In this document: positions 7,554-16,133 of the stretch, piece after piece | Layout of the letters: every line of letters begins with the position of its first letter | Position numbering within the stretch: the first letter of the stretch is position 1 | Notes under the pieces: generated by a model | Databases searched by the model: none | What the model was told of the DNA's origin: nothing | The model's input: the letters and a program-made list of their open reading frames with translations, nothing else | Origin: Thalassotalea_E sp964620605 | GTDB taxonomy: Bacteria; Pseudomonadota; Gammaproteobacteria; Enterobacterales; Alteromonadaceae | Direction of reading: 5' to 3' | Assembly (NCBI GenBank): GCA_964620605.1 | Contig: CAZUHQ010000007.1 | Location: 1 to 64,000, forward strand | Length of the DNA stretch: 64,000 nucleotides | Translations under genes and position numbers: made by a program

Positions 7554-8377
7554 TGGCAGCGGAAAATATCACGGAAAAAACTTATAACGGGCTCATGACG
7601 ATATGGCACAAGGTAATGACGTTTTTACCTGACCTGATTGTTGCCATAGTATTTCTGCTAGTCGGTTGGCTAGTCGCTACGCTGATTAAGCGTTTTCTTA
7701 ACAAAACACTGAGTAAAATTGGTTTTAATCAATTTTTAGATAAGTTAGGGCTGGATGTTTTACTGAGCAAAATGGATATTAAGGTGACCGGTAGCGAAGT
7801 GATCGCCCGAATTATTTCAATATTTGTTATGTTAATATTTTTGCTGGCGGCGTTAGATATAGTTGGTCTAACAATATTGTCTGGCTTAATTGATACCTTA
7901 GCTCTGTTTTTACCTAAATTATTGGCGGCATTAGCTGTTTTGTTATGCGGATTTTTTGTAGCGCAGATTGTTTTCAATGCCGTTAAAATTGCGGCAAAGA
8001 ATACCGGTGTTGATTATGGCCGTTCGGTTGCTGAGGTCTGTCGTGGCATCATCATAGTGATCACCTTTTCACTGTCGATTACTCAGTTGGATATCGACGT
8101 TTCACTGCTTAATACCATTATCTCAGTCGTTATCGCCAGTGTTGGTTTAGCTGCGGCTATCTCGTTAGGAATCGGAACCAAGTCAATGGCGCAGGAAATT
8201 GTCGCCGGTGTTTATTTAAGAGAAATGTATCAAGCAGGCGATAGCATCACAGTGCAAGAAGTAAAAGGTACTTTAGTGTCAATCGGCAGTGTCGCTAGTA
8301 AAGTCATGGCAGAACAAGAGCAGATTGTGACTGTGCCTAATACCTTTTTATTAGCCAATAAAGTGACGAAAGGGTAA
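7553..8377 (+). CDS. cmpX: CmpX-like MscS-family membrane channel protein
   Basis: 274 aa, inner membrane. Hydrophobic segments are at ~24-45 (LPDLIVAIVFLLVGWLVATL), ~85-110, ~118-145 and ~160-205, matching the conserved-TM-helix repeats found before the MscS pore. The region around IISVVIASVGLAAAISLGIG resembles the pore helix of MscS. The C-terminal part (AGDSITVQEVKGTLVSIG, then VPNTFLLANKV) matches the start of the MscS beta domain, and the large C-terminal vestibule is absent. Pseudomonas CmpX has this form and sits before sigX. It probably senses membrane tension or envelope state and affects the ECF sigma factor; this is inferred from synteny. Confidence 0.82.
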   Translation: MAAENITEKTYNGLMTIWHKVMTFLPDLIVAIVFLLVGWLVATLIKRFLNKTLSKIGFNQFLDKLGLDVLLSKMDIKVTGSEVIARIISIFVMLIFLLAALDIVGLTILSGLIDTLALFLPKLLAALAVLLCGFFVAQIVFNAVKIAAKNTGVDYGRSVAEVCRGIIIVITFSLSITQLDIDVSLLNTIISVVIASVGLAAAISLGIGTKSMAQEIVAGVYLREMYQAGDSITVQEVKGTLVSIGSVASKVMAEQEQIVTVPNTFLLANKVTKG

Positions 8378-8393
8378 GTCAGGTCAGATTGAT

Positions 8394-8930
8394 TTGAATG
8401 CCTTGAATGAACGGCAGCTCGTTGCCTTAGTGCAAGAGAGCTTGCCGTATAATACACAATTTTTTCAGCAGCTGATCACCCCATATTTACCCAGACTTAA
8501 AAGCTATTGTGCGAAAGTTTTAGGTAATTTGGCTGATGCTGAAGATGCTGTGCAAGAAACGATCATTAAAGCCTTGAACAACCTCAAAGGCTTTAAATGG
8601 ATTGTCTCGTTTAAAGTTTGGCTGTTTAAAATCGCTCATAATGAATGCATAAATAAAATGAGAGAACGTCGCTGGGAGCTTTATGACAATGATAGTGATT
8701 ACCTTGACACTCTAGAAGCGCCTAAGGTGAACGAATGTGACTTTACTCAGTTATTATCATCACTACTCAGTGAATTATTATTTGTTGATCGCAACATCAT
8801 GCTACTGAGGTATCGCACTGGCTTAGACTTTCAGGAAATTGCCGATATTTGTGAAATGACATTATCAGCGGTAAAAATGCGTCATAAAAGAGTGATTGAT
8901 TACTTAAAGGCGCACGTTCAAGCGCAGTAA
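8394..8930 (+). CDS. sigX: ECF RNA polymerase sigma factor, SigX-like
   Basis: 178 aa. The start is a TTG at 8394 with AGG 9 nt upstream; no in-frame ATG comes before the conserved region. Sigma region 2 spans ~25-95, with DAEDAVQETIIKAL and KVWLFKIAHNECINKMRERR. Region 4 spans ~120-170, with LDFQEIADICEMTLSAVKMR as the helix-turn-helix. No anti-sigma factor gene is adjacent; the upstream neighbours are the CmpX- and CfrX-like genes, as for Pseudomonas sigX. The same ECF-type promoter precedes both this operon and the divergent OprF-like gene, so this protein probably transcribes both. SigX in Pseudomonas controls oprF and membrane lipid genes. Confidence 0.87.
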   Translation: MNALNERQLVALVQESLPYNTQFFQQLITPYLPRLKSYCAKVLGNLADAEDAVQETIIKALNNLKGFKWIVSFKVWLFKIAHNECINKMRERRWELYDNDSDYLDTLEAPKVNECDFTQLLSSLLSELLFVDRNIMLLRYRTGLDFQEIADICEMTLSAVKMRHKRVIDYLKAHVQAQ

Positions 8931-9000
8931 GCAAATTGCCTTAATAGCGCTATTCTTGGTAGCTGTTCAGCGCCGAATAATACCCATGCTTTGTCTATTA

Positions 9001-9522
9001 TTAAGAGTTATTTTTCCTAAGTGCGTTAAATGCTGATTTTAACAGCGCCCGACTGTATAACTTGTGAAAACCGGCAAATGCATAGAATAAGATACCGAAC
9101 GTGCTTTTTCCTGATGGTGATACTATTTTAGGAACAACAACAGAGCCAAAATAAAGCCGGGTAATGGGTTGCTCAGCGGTACCTAAATAATCAACCATAA
9201 GCCAGGAACGTGTGCTTTGGGTGAACTCGCACAGTAAGATCTGGTTGTCAGTTCTCTGCTCCACCGTCCAGATTGAGAAGCTGTCGCAATTACCGTCAGC
9301 GAGCACATTAATATCATTATTACGGATGTGTTTTTTGGCAAATGTTGTTAATAGTGTTTTTTCTACACTAAAGACAGGCGTGTTATAAAAAGCCTGAAGA
9401 TATTGTGCTAGCGTGACTTTTGCCGCAATGTCGATGTAATAACAATCTGTGTGCGCCCCCTTGGCGAGATATGTTTTTGTTAGTCCATTATCTGGTAGCT
9501 CACATGTTGCTATCCTGGTCAT
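9001..9522 (-). CDS. Hypothetical protein, possibly DUF2867 family
   Basis: 173 aa, soluble, with no signal peptide. The sequence includes LLCEFTQSTRSWLMVDYLG and TRLYFGSVVVPK, which recalls the DUF2867 family, whose members have a short beta-rich fold and unknown function. The start ATG 9522 follows GAGTGAGAACAAG. It stands alone, converging on the sigX-like gene and 46 bp from the flavoprotein gene upstream on the same strand. I infer no function. Confidence 0.5.
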   Translation of the reverse strand: MTRIATCELPDNGLTKTYLAKGAHTDCYYIDIAAKVTLAQYLQAFYNTPVFSVEKTLLTTFAKKHIRNNDINVLADGNCDSFSIWTVEQRTDNQILLCEFTQSTRSWLMVDYLGTAEQPITRLYFGSVVVPKIVSPSGKSTFGILFYAFAGFHKLYSRALLKSAFNALRKNNS

Positions 9523-9568
9523 CTTGTTCTCACTCTGATTATTTCCTTTAGGGTATCAAGGGTAACAT

Positions 9569-10753
9569 TTAAACCGCCTGGCCGCAGGCAACACCTTCGG
9601 CCCAGCATGCCTGGAAGTTGTAGCCGCCGAGCCAGCCGGTGACGTCGATCACTTCACCAATAAAGTATAAATTTGGGACTTTTTTCGCTTCAAAAGTTTT
9701 TGAACTGAGCTCGTCGGTGTCGACGCCGCCTAAGGTGACTTCTGCGGTGCGATAACCTTCGGTGCCATTGGGTTTTATTTTCCAGTTGTGCAGATAATCG
9801 CTGAGTTGTTTAATGTCTTCATTAGTCAGCTGATTAATGGCTTTATCGATAATTTCCTGCTGGCTAACCATGGCTTCAACGAAGCTTTTTGGTAGTAAGG
9901 TAGCGAGCTGATTCTTTAACGATTTTTTCGGGTGGTGCTCACGCCATTGTTGGATCGTTTCCTCAATTGAACATTCTGGTAATAAATTAATAGTAACTGC
10001 CTCACCAGCTTGCCAGAAAGAAGATATTTGCAGAATCGCTGGCCCGGATAAACCTCTGTGGGTAAAAAGGATGTTTTCTTTAAACTGTGTACCGTTTTCA
10101 CTGGTCACCAGGGTTGGAATACTAATGCCGGATAGGCCGTCAAAGCGTTCTTTGTCATGGTCGTGCAGGGTAAAAGGCACGAGTGCGGCTGTAGTTGGCA
10201 AGACATTTAGGCCAAATTGCTGAGCAATTTTGTAGCCGATTGGGGTTGCCCCGAGCTTTGGCATGGTTAAGCCGCCGGAAGCTATCACTAATGACTGGCA
10301 CTGGTAATTATCGCCTGAGGTAGTGACCAGAAAGCCGCTATCATTTTTTTCTACCGTTAATAGTTCACTGCGCAGCGCGATGTTAACGCCAGCCCAGTCA
10401 CATTCGGTCATCAAAATATCAACCAGATCTTGTGCGCTGTGATCGCAAAATAATTGTCCCAGGGTTTTATGATGATATTCAAGGCCATGGCGCTCAACCA
10501 GTTCGATAAAGTCCTGCGCGCTATAACGACTGAGTGCGGACTTGATAAAGTGCGGGTTTTTGCAAAGGTAATTATCCGGGCTGGCGTTTTCGTTTGTAAA
10601 ATTACAGCGACCACCGCCGGAAATTAAAATTTTTCGCCCGACTTTTTTGCCCATATCTACCACTGTGACTGACTTACCACGATAACCTGCGGTGGCAGCG
10701 CACATCAGGCCAGCGGCACCTGCGCCAATAATTAATACTTCGGTTTGCTGCAC
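9569..10753 (-). CDS. HI0933/YhiN-family FAD-dependent oxidoreductase
   Basis: 394 aa from GTG 10753, with AGGA 6 nt upstream. The N-terminal FAD-binding Rossmann motif is LIIGAGAAGLMCAATAG (residues ~6-22). It continues with VGRKILISGGGRCNFTNEN (~37-55), diagnostic of the HI0933/YhiN/BaiN group. SLVIASGGLTMPKLGATPIGY (~150-170) and the C-terminal GEVIDVTGWLGGYNFQACWAEG complete the fold. Members are flavoproteins, often labelled aminoacetone oxidase family, with no agreed physiological substrate. The family call is firm; the reaction is unknown. Confidence 0.88.
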   Translation of the reverse strand: MQQTEVLIIGAGAAGLMCAATAGYRGKSVTVVDMGKKVGRKILISGGGRCNFTNENASPDNYLCKNPHFIKSALSRYSAQDFIELVERHGLEYHHKTLGQLFCDHSAQDLVDILMTECDWAGVNIALRSELLTVEKNDSGFLVTTSGDNYQCQSLVIASGGLTMPKLGATPIGYKIAQQFGLNVLPTTAALVPFTLHDHDKERFDGLSGISIPTLVTSENGTQFKENILFTHRGLSGPAILQISSFWQAGEAVTINLLPECSIEETIQQWREHHPKKSLKNQLATLLPKSFVEAMVSQQEIIDKAINQLTNEDIKQLSDYLHNWKIKPNGTEGYRTAEVTLGGVDTDELSSKTFEAKKVPNLYFIGEVIDVTGWLGGYNFQACWAEGVACGQAV

Positions 10754-10972
10754 ACTTGTTCCTGCTAGTTGTGCGTTTGCCGGTATTATAAAAGGATCTG
10801 GCGTGCGTCGCTATAGTTGCGATTCGCCATTTTGCCTAACAAAAGTAAAGAAATCTTAAGAAGTGCAAAGGTTATGTAAAGACCAGAACTTATTTACCTT
10901 TGTTTTATCTACTGCTTCCAGCGGCTCTAGTGGTGAGCCCAGATCAGATAATAAAACAGTAGGTAGATAGCA

Positions 10973-12487
10973 ATGACAATAAATATCGGTAATAAGGTGC
11001 AATCAGCCAGGCTGTTAGGGCTAATGGTGCTGCTGGCAACAGGGCTTATGGCTTGTGGTTCCGACAGTGGTGGCAGTGATAAGCAGGGCTATATCAAGTT
11101 TTTCAATGCCGCAAAAAATGCTCCGGCGATTCATTTAACCGTCGATGAAGATCTCGATACCAGTGATGATGACGAAGTAGAGATCACCTTTGGTGGTGTT
11201 GAATTTGGTGAGGCGTTAAATCGCAATAGCCTGTCGACTGATCATTATTTTTATGAGCTGGCGTGGCAAGACGGCGACAGCACGGAGCGCAGTGAGCTTG
11301 AGCTGATCTATCAAGGAGAGCTTGAGGTTGAAGAAGATGTGATGCATTTTATCGTGCTAAATGAAGACGTTAATGCGCCAAATGTTGATATTTATGATAT
11401 CCCCTTAATTGACGATAGTGATGATGACACTTATGAGCGCTTTAATATTCGTGTGTTGAACCTGCATTCGCCTGAAATGACGACAGATATTTATCTTTCT
11501 AAGTCGGATGAAACCTTCAGTGAGGCGGTATTAGTTGGTAGTTATGGTTATCAGCAGCTTTCGGATAATCAAAAGTTTGATCAGGGCAGTTATGTTTTTT
11601 ATCTGACCGAAGCCGGTAGCAGTGAAGTGGTGTTTCAATCAAAAACTATCGACTACTTCTACGCGTCGCAATATTTGATGGTGATCCGTGAAAATATCGG
11701 CGCAGGCGCGTCGCCGTTTATACTGGACAAGTTATCCAGCTCATCACAAACCACCTATATTGATTTTAATGCCGAAGCGCAGTTTAACGTTTATAACGCG
11801 ATTGCCGAGCATCAGCTGTTACCGGATTATCAGGGTAATATTTCGTTGACCTTTACTGCCCTGGAACAATCTCTGGCCATTGATGACTTAGCTTATGGCC
11901 AGCTTAGTGATTGGTCTTTAGTGGATAACGGTGATTATAGTGTTGACGTTGATGTTAGTGGTTCACAGACTTCTTTGTTGCACAATCATTTATTGTCGCT
12001 CACTGAAAATTCCAATAAAACCGTGATGTTTTATGCCGATGTAGAAAATGTCGATGACGATAACGACGGCGATGTCGATGAAAATGGTGACGGCATAGTT
12101 GATCAGCAGGAAGTGGTGATCCATTCTTTAGTGCTGGAAAACAGTGACAGCGAAAGTATTTACAGCCATAAAATTACCATGGTGAATTTAGTGGATAGTG
12201 AAGACTTTAGTTTAGTGAATGTTTATTTTGTTCGCGCTGACGAAACCATCTCCACGGCTTTATATCAGCGCTCATTGGGCTTTACATCTGACGAAACGAT
12301 TACCCTGAACAATAACACTTATCAGGTTTATGTCACCGCGAAAGACAATAGCAGCAATATTGTGTTGACCTCATTTGAGCTGCCACTGGACGAGTCATCT
12401 CGTGATCAGTTTATGGTGATAGAAAATGCGTCTGATACTGCAAGCGGTTTTAAAGCAAGCTTGATTGAGCAACGCGCGGGACAGTGA
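10973..12487 (+). CDS. Large acidic lipoprotein with DUF4397-like repeats
   Basis: 504 aa. The lipobox is at LMACGSD (Cys28) after a hydrophobic leader, so the protein is lipid-anchored in the envelope. The body is acidic and beta-rich, with repeated units resembling DUF4397 (IKFFNAAKNAPAIHL near 42; FNIRVLNLHSPEMTTDIYL near 158; a third start at FNVYNAIAEHQLLP). A Ca-binding-like acidic loop is at ~363-385 (DDDNDGDVDENGDGIVDQQE). AGGTAGATAGCA precedes the ATG. It is followed after 4 bp by a winged-helix gene, so the two probably form one operon. A cell-surface role is likely; the ligand is unknown. Confidence 0.65.
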   Translation: MTINIGNKVQSARLLGLMVLLATGLMACGSDSGGSDKQGYIKFFNAAKNAPAIHLTVDEDLDTSDDDEVEITFGGVEFGEALNRNSLSTDHYFYELAWQDGDSTERSELELIYQGELEVEEDVMHFIVLNEDVNAPNVDIYDIPLIDDSDDDTYERFNIRVLNLHSPEMTTDIYLSKSDETFSEAVLVGSYGYQQLSDNQKFDQGSYVFYLTEAGSSEVVFQSKTIDYFYASQYLMVIRENIGAGASPFILDKLSSSSQTTYIDFNAEAQFNVYNAIAEHQLLPDYQGNISLTFTALEQSLAIDDLAYGQLSDWSLVDNGDYSVDVDVSGSQTSLLHNHLLSLTENSNKTVMFYADVENVDDDNDGDVDENGDGIVDQQEVVIHSLVLENSDSESIYSHKITMVNLVDSEDFSLVNVYFVRADETISTALYQRSLGFTSDETITLNNNTYQVYVTAKDNSSNIVLTSFELPLDESSRDQFMVIENASDTASGFKASLIEQRAGQ

Positions 12488-12491
12488 GTCG

Positions 12492-12830
12492 ATGATGATA
12501 AGTGAAACTCTCGATATCAACACTAAGATGTTAGCCACAGGTAATTGTAAACTGTTAACTAATTCACGCCAGTTATTTGTCAAGCAAGAGGAAGTGCCTC
12601 TGACTGGCTTGGAATACAACTTATTACGCTTATTGTTAAGTCACAGCCCAGAGCTAGTTTCGCACGACAATATCGCCAGCCAAGTGTTTACCCAGCCATA
12701 TTGGGATTGTCAGGCGAGTATCAGCACTCATATTTCACATTTGAGAACTAAGCTCAACGCAGCAGTGAGTGGCTTAACCATTAAGTCGGTTAGAGGTCAA
12801 GGTTATTTCCTCAGTGCAGAAGTCTGTTAA
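12492..12830 (+). CDS. Orphan OmpR-type winged-helix DNA-binding protein
   Basis: 112 aa from ATG 12492, 4 bp after the lipoprotein stop; an in-frame TTG at 12465 would overlap that gene. The whole length corresponds to the C-terminal effector domain of OmpR/PhoB regulators: VPLTGLEYNLLRLLLSHSPE, then STHISHLRTKLN (recognition helix) and IKSVRGQGYFL (wing). There is no receiver domain and no transmembrane segment. It could bind DNA constitutively or act with a separate partner. The pairing with a surface lipoprotein suggests that it regulates its own operon. Confidence 0.8.
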   Translation: MMISETLDINTKMLATGNCKLLTNSRQLFVKQEEVPLTGLEYNLLRLLLSHSPELVSHDNIASQVFTQPYWDCQASISTHISHLRTKLNAAVSGLTIKSVRGQGYFLSAEVC

Positions 12831-12851
12831 TTTGCAGCTTGCTATTTGAAA

Positions 12852-12876
12852 GGGGCTTCGAAATGAAGCCTTTTTG
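12852..12876 (+). terminator. Rho-independent terminator
   Basis: Stem GGCTTC / GAAGCC (12854-12859 and 12865-12870) with a 5-nt loop, followed by TTTTTG. It closes the lipoprotein/winged-helix operon. Confidence 0.8.
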
Positions 12877-12905
12877 TTATCGGTTTGCCTCGTCCTGAAT
12901 AAGGA

Positions 12906-13586
12906 TTAAGTTTGTGCCCATTGACGGATTAAATTATGGTAAACCCCGGTTAGCTGGACGATTTCGGCAGAGTCGGCGATTTGAGAGCGTAACGATTGTA
13001 TTGCCATGTCCATATCAAACAAAATAGCGCGTTTTTCGTCGCTGCTGACCATGCTTTGTAACCAGAAAAATGATGCCAGGCGGCGGCCTCTGGTAACTGG
13101 AGTCACGCGGTGTAAACTGCTGGATGGATAGACCACCATGTCACCTGCGGCAAGCTTGACTGATTGTGAGCCATAGGTATCTTCAATAACTAATTCGCCA
13201 CCTTCGTATTCATCCGGTTCGGAAAAAAACAAGGTCATAGAAACATCGGTGCGTACCTTAACCGGTGTACCAGGCACTTGTCTGATCGCGTTATCTACGT
13301 GGACACCAAAGCTTTGGCCGCCTTGATAACAATTAAACAGCGGCGGAAATATTTTTAACGGCAGCGCTGCCGACATAAAGGTATTATTTTGCGCAAGTGC
13401 CGCCAGTATCATATCGCCTAACTGATTGGCGGCGGCTGAGTCTTCGGGTAACTGGAGATTATTTTTGGTTTGGCTGCTTTGATAACCAGCGGTCACGTTA
13501 CCATCAGTCCAGTCGGCGGCCAGCATTATCTCCTTGGCATGTGCCACTTGCTGTTTGCTTAGCACTGCGGGAATTTTTAATAGCAT
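12906..13586 (-). CDS. piuC: PKHD-type Fe(II)/2-oxoglutarate dioxygenase, PiuC/YbiX-like
   Basis: 226 aa from ATG 13586 (MLLKIPAVLSKQQ), where GGAG lies 9 nt upstream and the length equals E. coli YbiX; a TTG at 13601 would add five residues. It has the double-stranded beta-helix iron site HxD...H: FGVHVDNAIR and YPSSSLHRVTPVTRG, with RGRRLASFFWLQS closing the fold. KNNLQLP near the N-terminus is also a family mark. PiuC proteins are found beside catecholate siderophore receptors, as here, where the receptor gene lies just upstream on the same strand. It is thought to modify or process an iron-siderophore component; the substrate is unproven. Confidence 0.88.
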   Translation of the reverse strand: MLLKIPAVLSKQQVAHAKEIMLAADWTDGNVTAGYQSSQTKNNLQLPEDSAAANQLGDMILAALAQNNTFMSAALPLKIFPPLFNCYQGGQSFGVHVDNAIRQVPGTPVKVRTDVSMTLFFSEPDEYEGGELVIEDTYGSQSVKLAAGDMVVYPSSSLHRVTPVTRGRRLASFFWLQSMVSSDEKRAILFDMDMAIQSLRSQIADSAEIVQLTGVYHNLIRQWAQT

Positions 13587-13657
13587 TGCATCTTGCTCCA
13601 ATATAGCAATTGAAATGATGGCCAGATTAAATTCTGGCCATTCTGGTTCGTCAGGTA

Positions 13658-15916
13658 TTAAAACGAGTATCTTGTACTTAAAGTAAAGTGTCGCCCGTCA
13701 CCCGGTACAAAGTGACCACCACCTAATTGCTCTTGGTATTCTTCGTCACTGAGGTTTTCGCCGTTTAATTGCAGGTTCCATTGGTTATTGATCTGATATG
13801 ACACCATAACGTCGAATATTAGGTAATCATCGGCTTTTTCACGGCCGCCCGGATCTGTGCTGTTATAGCGTTCATCAACGTATTGTGCGCCTAAACCAGC
13901 TGCCAGGTCTTGGCTGATTTGATAGCGGCCCCATAGATTAAAACTGTGCTCTGGTGTGCGCGCTAACGGCAGACCGATTTGCACGGCGTCATCACCTTCT
14001 GCATCTACTACTTCGCTGTCTTGGAAAGTATATCCTGCGGTAAACGTCAATTGATCGTTAATTTGGCCTGCGACACTTAGCTCAATGCCGTCAACTCTTT
14101 GTTTACCGTTTAGCGTATCAAAACGGCTTTGATCGCTATCAGCAGAAAAATATGGATCGTCAGTTAACGCATTGGTTTTTTCAGTGCGGAAAATGGCGGC
14201 GCTGGTGTTTAGTCGACCGTCGAATAATGCCCATTTTGCACCTAGCTCGTAGCTGATGGTTTCTTCAGGATCCAGGTCGTTTTGGTTGCTGTTCTCACGA
14301 GTCGATGCGGTTAAATCTTCTGCCGTTGGGTTAAACGAGTTGCCGGCGCCAAAATAAATGCTGGTGTCTTTTGATGGCTTGTAAACTAATCCTAGATTCC
14401 AGCTAAGTTCTTTATTTTCGGCTGATATTTTAACCGAAGGGTCGTCACCGCTTAGGTCGTAAAAGTATTCAGTTTCAAATACATCATAGCGCAGGCCAAG
14501 ATTGACCAGCCATTGTGAATTTAGCGTCATGGTATCGAACAGGTAAATCGCCGACGTGTCACCGGTTGCTTCATCATCTTTGCCTAAGCGCTGATAGTTA
14601 CCTGTGTAGGCGACATCAACATCCGGGTGATATAAATCGACCAACACCGGGTCAGTATCAAAATTATCGGTTTTGTTATCGTCGTAAATCCAGCGCTCAA
14701 ATTTTTCACGGGCAAATTCCACACCGGCAACAATATCATGCTCAATGCCGCCAAGCTGGTAGCTGCCAAGCAGGTCAAGTTGTGCAACTGTTAGTGAGTC
14801 TTTGGTATCCCGGGTTTTCTCGCCGTTAAGGCCAATTTTTCCGTCCTGGCCATAAACACGGACATCATCTATGGTTTCATAGGTAAAACGCGGCGCATTA
14901 ACAATTGATTTGCGTTTTACAGAGCCTGTACGCATTAAAGCACGCACTGTGGTTGAACTGTTCAAATCGTGCTCCAAGGTTGCGGTTATAGATTGTGCTT
15001 TAATATCTTCAAAGTCACGTTTAGTGCTACCGTAAAAGTTGCTGTAATCTACCGGCGGCGCAGAACCTTCCTGGTCTTTCAGGCTTTGGTGTAAGTCACG
15101 GTCATCACGACTACTATAGTTAGGTACCCAGGGCAGACCGTAGTCAGGTAAATTATCTTGTTTTTGGTAATCGGCGTTGACTGTAACCCTTGTTTTGCTG
15201 CCTAACCCTGAGGCGAATGAAACAGCGCCGGCATTTTTACTGTTATAAACCTTATCGCGCCCAGCAACATCGCCGTCGTCGGTCAGTAAATTAATGCGCA
15301 GTGCTGCACTATTGGTGAGTTTAATATTGGTATCGACTTGTCCACGATAATCACTTTCGCTACCAAGGCGTAAGCTGACATCGGTAAAATCATCCAGTTT
15401 AGCGGTTTTGGTTTGTAAGTTAATGCTACCACCGGTTGAACCTCGGCCGTATACTGCAGAGCCTGGCCCTTTAGCGACTTCCACCGCTTCAATGTTATAG
15501 GTATCACGGCTATAGCCGGCAATGTCTCGGACGTTATCTATCATGATATCGTTACGCGCACTAAAACCACGGATCGACATACTGTCGCCGGTTGGCGCAC
15601 CACCTTCACCGGCGGCAAGTGAAATACCGGGGACATTGCGCAAGGCATCACGCAGACTATCAACATTACGATCTTTCATTACCGACTCAGGAATTACCGT
15701 AATGGTTTTTGCCGTATTGAGTAACGGCTGGCTGTATTTAGCAGAAGTTGACTGGTCAACTTTATAGCTAGACTTGTCTTGAGCTGTTGCTTTAGTGACA
15801 GCGAGTTCTTTGGTTTGCTCTGCATGTGCCGTGGTGATTTGTAATGATGCGGAAACCGTAATGGCAAGAGCACTAAGTTTAAATCCTGCTAGTGCATTTG
15901 CTTGATGCTTGTACAT
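13658..15916 (-). CDS. TonB-dependent catecholate-type siderophore receptor (Fiu/PiuA-like)
   Basis: 752 aa. A signal peptide (to ~32) leads into a siderophore-receptor plug with LNTAKTITVIPESVMKDR, then LRDALRNVPGISLAAGEGG and SIRGFSARNDIMIDNVRD. The plug ends near EVAKGPGSAVYGRGSTGGSI. The barrel runs to a terminal Phe (STRYSF). The plug motif and the adjoining PiuC gene point to the Fiu/PiuA/CirA-type group for catecholate siderophores or their breakdown products. It is divergent from the TonB2 operon, with a possible Fur site between them, and piuC follows 71 bp downstream. The exact ligand cannot be told from sequence. Confidence 0.9.
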   Translation of the reverse strand: MYKHQANALAGFKLSALAITVSASLQITTAHAEQTKELAVTKATAQDKSSYKVDQSTSAKYSQPLLNTAKTITVIPESVMKDRNVDSLRDALRNVPGISLAAGEGGAPTGDSMSIRGFSARNDIMIDNVRDIAGYSRDTYNIEAVEVAKGPGSAVYGRGSTGGSINLQTKTAKLDDFTDVSLRLGSESDYRGQVDTNIKLTNSAALRINLLTDDGDVAGRDKVYNSKNAGAVSFASGLGSKTRVTVNADYQKQDNLPDYGLPWVPNYSSRDDRDLHQSLKDQEGSAPPVDYSNFYGSTKRDFEDIKAQSITATLEHDLNSSTTVRALMRTGSVKRKSIVNAPRFTYETIDDVRVYGQDGKIGLNGEKTRDTKDSLTVAQLDLLGSYQLGGIEHDIVAGVEFAREKFERWIYDDNKTDNFDTDPVLVDLYHPDVDVAYTGNYQRLGKDDEATGDTSAIYLFDTMTLNSQWLVNLGLRYDVFETEYFYDLSGDDPSVKISAENKELSWNLGLVYKPSKDTSIYFGAGNSFNPTAEDLTASTRENSNQNDLDPEETISYELGAKWALFDGRLNTSAAIFRTEKTNALTDDPYFSADSDQSRFDTLNGKQRVDGIELSVAGQINDQLTFTAGYTFQDSEVVDAEGDDAVQIGLPLARTPEHSFNLWGRYQISQDLAAGLGAQYVDERYNSTDPGGREKADDYLIFDVMVSYQINNQWNLQLNGENLSDEEYQEQLGGGHFVPGDGRHFTLSTRYSF

Positions 15917-16018
15917 GATGTTGTCCTAGTTAATATCAATTAAAAATTGTTGTTTTTGCAATGAGAGGTATTGCGATTAATTGGGAGCGCGCAGCTTAGC
16001 AGCATTTATAATCTAAAT

Positions 16019-16037
16019 GCAAATAATTGTTATTTGT
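16019..16037. promoter_or_regulatory. Possible Fur-type inverted repeat between receptor and TonB2 operon
   Basis: Arms CAAATAA (16020-16026) and TTATTTG (16030-16036) flank TTG in the middle of the divergent region, about 100 bp from both start codons. The match to the 19-bp Fur consensus is only about 10 positions, so this is a weaker candidate than the site at 4484. Confidence 0.4.
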
Positions 16038-16133
16038 GTTTTATTTATTGGTGTGTTATTTTTTGCGCCAGATAAAATTAACAATGCGAAAGTTATGAGG
16101 ACTTGCTGTGGTATTAGTTATGAGGGTTGTTAG

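Noticed and set aside
14515..14829. 104-codon plus-strand frame
   Set aside because: Antisense shadow of the catecholate-type receptor.
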